NCBI GenBank assembly: GCA_020445005.1
Contig: JAGRHM010000100.1
Span: 1-9,058 of the forward strand
Length of the DNA stretch: 9,058 bases
DNA from: Candidatus Competibacteraceae bacterium
Lineage (GTDB): Bacteria > Pseudomonadota > Gammaproteobacteria > Competibacterales > Competibacteraceae
Direction: 5' to 3'
The translations under genes and the position numbers were made by a program. The stretch's first letter is position 1; each line of letters opens with the position of its first letter. Below, piece after piece: positions 7,895 to 9,058 of this stretch. Below the pieces are notes generated by a model that was not told where the DNA came from, did not search any database, and worked only from the letters and a program-made list of their open reading frames with translations.

Positions 7895-7904
7895 ACGCGG
7901 GTGA

Positions 7905-8033
7905 TCACACGCTCGCCCGGTTCATCCACGTCGGAGAACCCTATTCATCGGTACGCACGAGCAATATGATGGGATCGATGCCGAAACCATTATTTCCGCC
8001 GAGAGCCTGATCCGCCCTTCAGGTCCGCGTTGA
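7905..8033 (+). pseudogene. C-terminal remnant of a HigB-family toxin
   Basis: Frame open from a stop at 7902-7904 to the TGA at 8031-8033, with no usable start codon. Residues coded by 7941-7991 read LFIGTHEQYDGIDAETI, which closely follows the conserved end of HigB-family mRNA-interferase toxins (typically RFxGTHAEYDxIDA). The following 12 residues (ISAESLIRPSGP) run past the usual end. Upstream, another frame reads RFI at 7918-7926, suggesting a frameshift and small rearrangement. The N-terminal two thirds of the toxin and any HigA partner are absent. It begins immediately after the left repeat block, so an insertion or deletion at that block probably destroyed the gene. Confidence 0.6.
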
Positions 8034-8042
8034 AAAAAATGA

Positions 8043-8056
8043 GCATAGCGCTGTGC
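8043..8056. promoter_or_regulatory. Palindrome upstream of the UPF0175 gene (candidate operator)
   Basis: GCATAGCGCTGTGC is a 14-bp palindrome with one mismatched pair, centred on AGCGCT and ending 19 bp before the antitoxin start. TTGAAA lies at 8030-8035 as a possible -35, but no good -10 is spaced correctly. An autorepressor site is plausible. Confidence 0.35.
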
Positions 8057-8075
8057 GTTAATCGAGGATAACTTG

Positions 8076-8330
8076 ATGAATACCTTATTACTGGAAATCC
8101 CGGCAGATGCCTTGCCCGCTCCCGCCGATCCTCCAGAATTATTTGCGGCTGAAGCCCGCTTTCTGCTGGCGTTGAAGCTGTTCGAGTTGGGCCGGGTTTC
8201 CTCAGGCAAGGCGGGACGTCTCTGCGGCATGGGACGAGTCGAGTTTCTGCTGGCCGCCAGCCGCGCCGGAACTCCGGTTGTTCACCTGACCGCGGAGGAG
8301 ATGGCGCGTGAGTTCGTCTGGGATGATTGA
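8076..8330 (+). CDS. UPF0175 family protein, probable antitoxin
   Basis: Small helix-rich protein of the UPF0175 family, often found directly before PIN-like toxin genes and thought to be an antitoxin. 84 residues. The family core EARFLLALKLFELGRVSSGK (26-45) leads into a helix-turn-helix-like stretch AGRLCGMGRVEFLLAASRAG (46-65) and the C-terminal VVHLTAEEMAREF. The N-terminal segment MNTLLLEIPADAL resembles the family's usual opening strand. The ATG at 8076-8078 has GAGG 8 bases upstream (8064-8067); an adjacent TTG (8073) is less likely. Its end overlaps the next gene, implying coupled translation. DNA-binding autoregulation is inferred from the fold. Confidence 0.83.
   Translation: MNTLLLEIPADALPAPADPPELFAAEARFLLALKLFELGRVSSGKAGRLCGMGRVEFLLAASRAGTPVVHLTAEEMAREFVWDD
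8294..8300 (+). promoter_or_regulatory. Shine-Dalgarno deciding the start of the DUF3368 gene
   Basis: GGAGGAG inside the antitoxin reading frame, 7 bases before a GTG (8308-8310). The ATG at 8323, which would give the more usual N-terminus MIERAVIN, has no comparable site. This favours the GTG start and a 23-bp overlap of the two genes. Confidence 0.6.
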
Positions 8331-8817
8331 ACGCGCTGTGATTAACGCCGGTCCTCTGGTGGCGCTGTCGCTTCTGGAAAAGCTGGATGTGTTGCCGGCG
8401 CTGTTTACAGAATTCTGGATTCCCGCGCCGGTTTATACCGAAGTCGTAACCGCTGGGCTGGGTCGTCCCGGCGCGATGGACTTGAGTGCGCCACAATGGA
8501 GGGCGCATATTCGCCAAGCGCCGGACCCGGACCCCTTATTAGTCGCGGAACTCGATCCGGGAGAGGCATCTGTCATCGCGCTTGCCCGTACCTTGCTACC
8601 CTGCCTGGCGATCATCGACGAACGGCGTGGTCGCCGCATCGCGCAACAGATTTATGGCTTGCCCGTCAGGGGTACGGCGGGTCTGCTGGTCGAGGCAAGG
8701 CGGCGCGGATTCGTGGGTGAACTCCGCCCGATGCTTTATCAGCTCAAGGCCGCTGGCTATTTTCTGGCTGATTCAGTGATTGACGCTGCGTGTCAAGCGG
8801 CAGAAGCTCCTCATTGA
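8308..8817 (+). CDS. DUF3368 PIN-like protein, probable toxin
   Basis: Probable nuclease toxin partner of the UPF0175 gene. 169 residues from the GTG start. Family blocks: AVINAGPLVALSLLEKLDVLP (10-30), WIPAPVYTEVV (37-47), LDPGEASVIALA (82-93), LAIIDERRGRRIAQQIYGLPVRGTAGLLVEARRRG (100-134) and GYFLADSVIDAA (150-161). Candidate metal ligands are Glu45, Glu86, Asp104/Glu105 and Asp155; the first PIN position is Asn13 rather than Asp, as in a number of DUF3368 proteins, so the metal site may be weaker or differ. The start is set by GGAGGAG 7 bases upstream; ATG at 8323 is the alternative (164 residues). It lies inside the interval bounded by the 55-bp direct repeats. Toxicity is inferred from family and layout. 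Confidence 0.83.
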   Translation: MSSSGMIERAVINAGPLVALSLLEKLDVLPALFTEFWIPAPVYTEVVTAGLGRPGAMDLSAPQWRAHIRQAPDPDPLLVAELDPGEASVIALARTLLPCLAIIDERRGRRIAQQIYGLPVRGTAGLLVEARRRGFVGELRPMLYQLKAAGYFLADSVIDAACQAAEAPH

Positions 8818-8839
8818 GATTTCCTGATCACTCCAAATA

Positions 8840-8894
8840 AACCCAGTGTATCAGTAGGAAATTCAACCGGACGCCACTGTAAAATTTTCCGACA
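8840..8894 (+). repeat. 55-bp perfect direct repeat, right copy
   Basis: Identical to 7765-7819 and in the same orientation; starts 22 bp after the DUF3368 stop codon and ends with the 18-bp motif (8877-8894). Sequence to its left is unrelated to that left of the first copy, so the repeat has a sharp border. Confidence 0.95.
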
Positions 8895-8952
8895 ATGAGA
8901 AGGCTCCAAGTCCTGAATCACCGCTAAATATCGTGACCAGCATTCAAGCGCA

Positions 8953-8970
8953 CTGTAAAATTTCCCGACA
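8953..8970 (+). repeat. 18-bp motif, second copy of the right pair
   Basis: CTGTAAAATTTCCCGACA, one mismatch (T to C) from the motif, 76 bp after the copy at 8877. The DNA between the two motifs (8895-8952) is a diverged relative of 7820-7876: for example CCGCTTAAAT-CCGTGATCAG against CCGCT-AAATATCGTGACCAG, so 8840-8970 and 7765-7894 are homologous blocks. Confidence 0.85.
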
Positions 8971-8984
8971 GCGCAGCTTGCGCT
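8970..8984. other. Small palindrome at the right block border
   Basis: AGCGCA and TGCGCT pair perfectly around GCT, directly next to the last 18-bp motif. It could be a short hairpin or part of a target site. The remaining sequence to the right edge (8985-9058) shows no gene or other structure I can support. Confidence 0.3.
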
Positions 8985-9058
8985 GTAAGCGTTCACCTCC
9001 CCTCTTTGAAAAAGGCAGGGCCGTTAAATTCTGCTGATTCTGATGGGTAGGGCGGGTT

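Noticed and set aside
7922..8517. Minus-strand open frames of 102 and 175 residues
   Set aside because: Antisense to the UPF0175/DUF3368 genes, arginine/proline-rich and without family features.
7765..8970. CRISPR array
   Set aside because: Repeats are four copies in two pairs, with genes between; spacing is irregular between the pairs and no cas genes are present.
8811..8996. 61-residue minus-strand open frame over the right repeat block
   Set aside because: The frame consists mostly of the repeat sequence itself; its product has no known domain and there is no ribosome-binding site I can support.

Overview
The window looks like a chromosomal segment from a gammaproteobacterium. The evidence is the set of closest recognisable families: a Pseudomonas-like MetX-MetW pair, PurH-PurD, a type II secretion major pseudopilin, a CynT-like beta-carbonic anhydrase, and a PEP-CTERM surface protein (typical of environmental, exopolysaccharide-forming Proteobacteria). 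I cannot name the genus from sequence alone.

Layout. Positions 1-5720 hold six closely packed genes, all on the minus strand and read right to left: a beta-carbonic anhydrase (GTG start, good TATAAT -10 upstream), purH, purD, metX, metW and the 5' part of gspG, which runs off the left edge. Gaps are 28-52 bp, and metX/metW overlap. These are housekeeping genes: CO2/bicarbonate interconversion, purine synthesis, acyl-homoserine formation for methionine, and protein secretion.

From about 5721 to the right edge the region becomes accessory in character: more AT-rich, with longer gene-free stretches. It holds (i) a vapBC-type toxin-antitoxin pair (minus strand) with a palindromic operator; (ii) a small secreted von Willebrand A protein with a C-terminal PEP-CTERM sorting signal (minus), followed by a clear terminator and preceded by a sequence with the exact spacing of a sigma-54 promoter; (iii) about 700 bp without an intact gene; and (iv) a second toxin-antitoxin-like pair (plus), a UPF0175 antitoxin overlapping a DUF3368/PIN-like toxin.

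The most unusual feature is the setting of that second pair. It is flanked by a perfect 55-bp direct repeat (7765-7819 and 8840-8894). Each copy is the left half of a ~130-bp block ending in a further copy of an 18-bp motif, CTGTAAAATTTTCCGACA, so the motif occurs four times in two pairs at 75-76 bp spacing. The blocks resemble same-facing ends of an insertion element that has lost its transposase (inference). Between the left block and the antitoxin lies a broken C-terminal fragment of a HigB-type toxin. The right part is therefore best read as a hot spot of toxin-antitoxin gain and decay, bounded by mobile-element relics.
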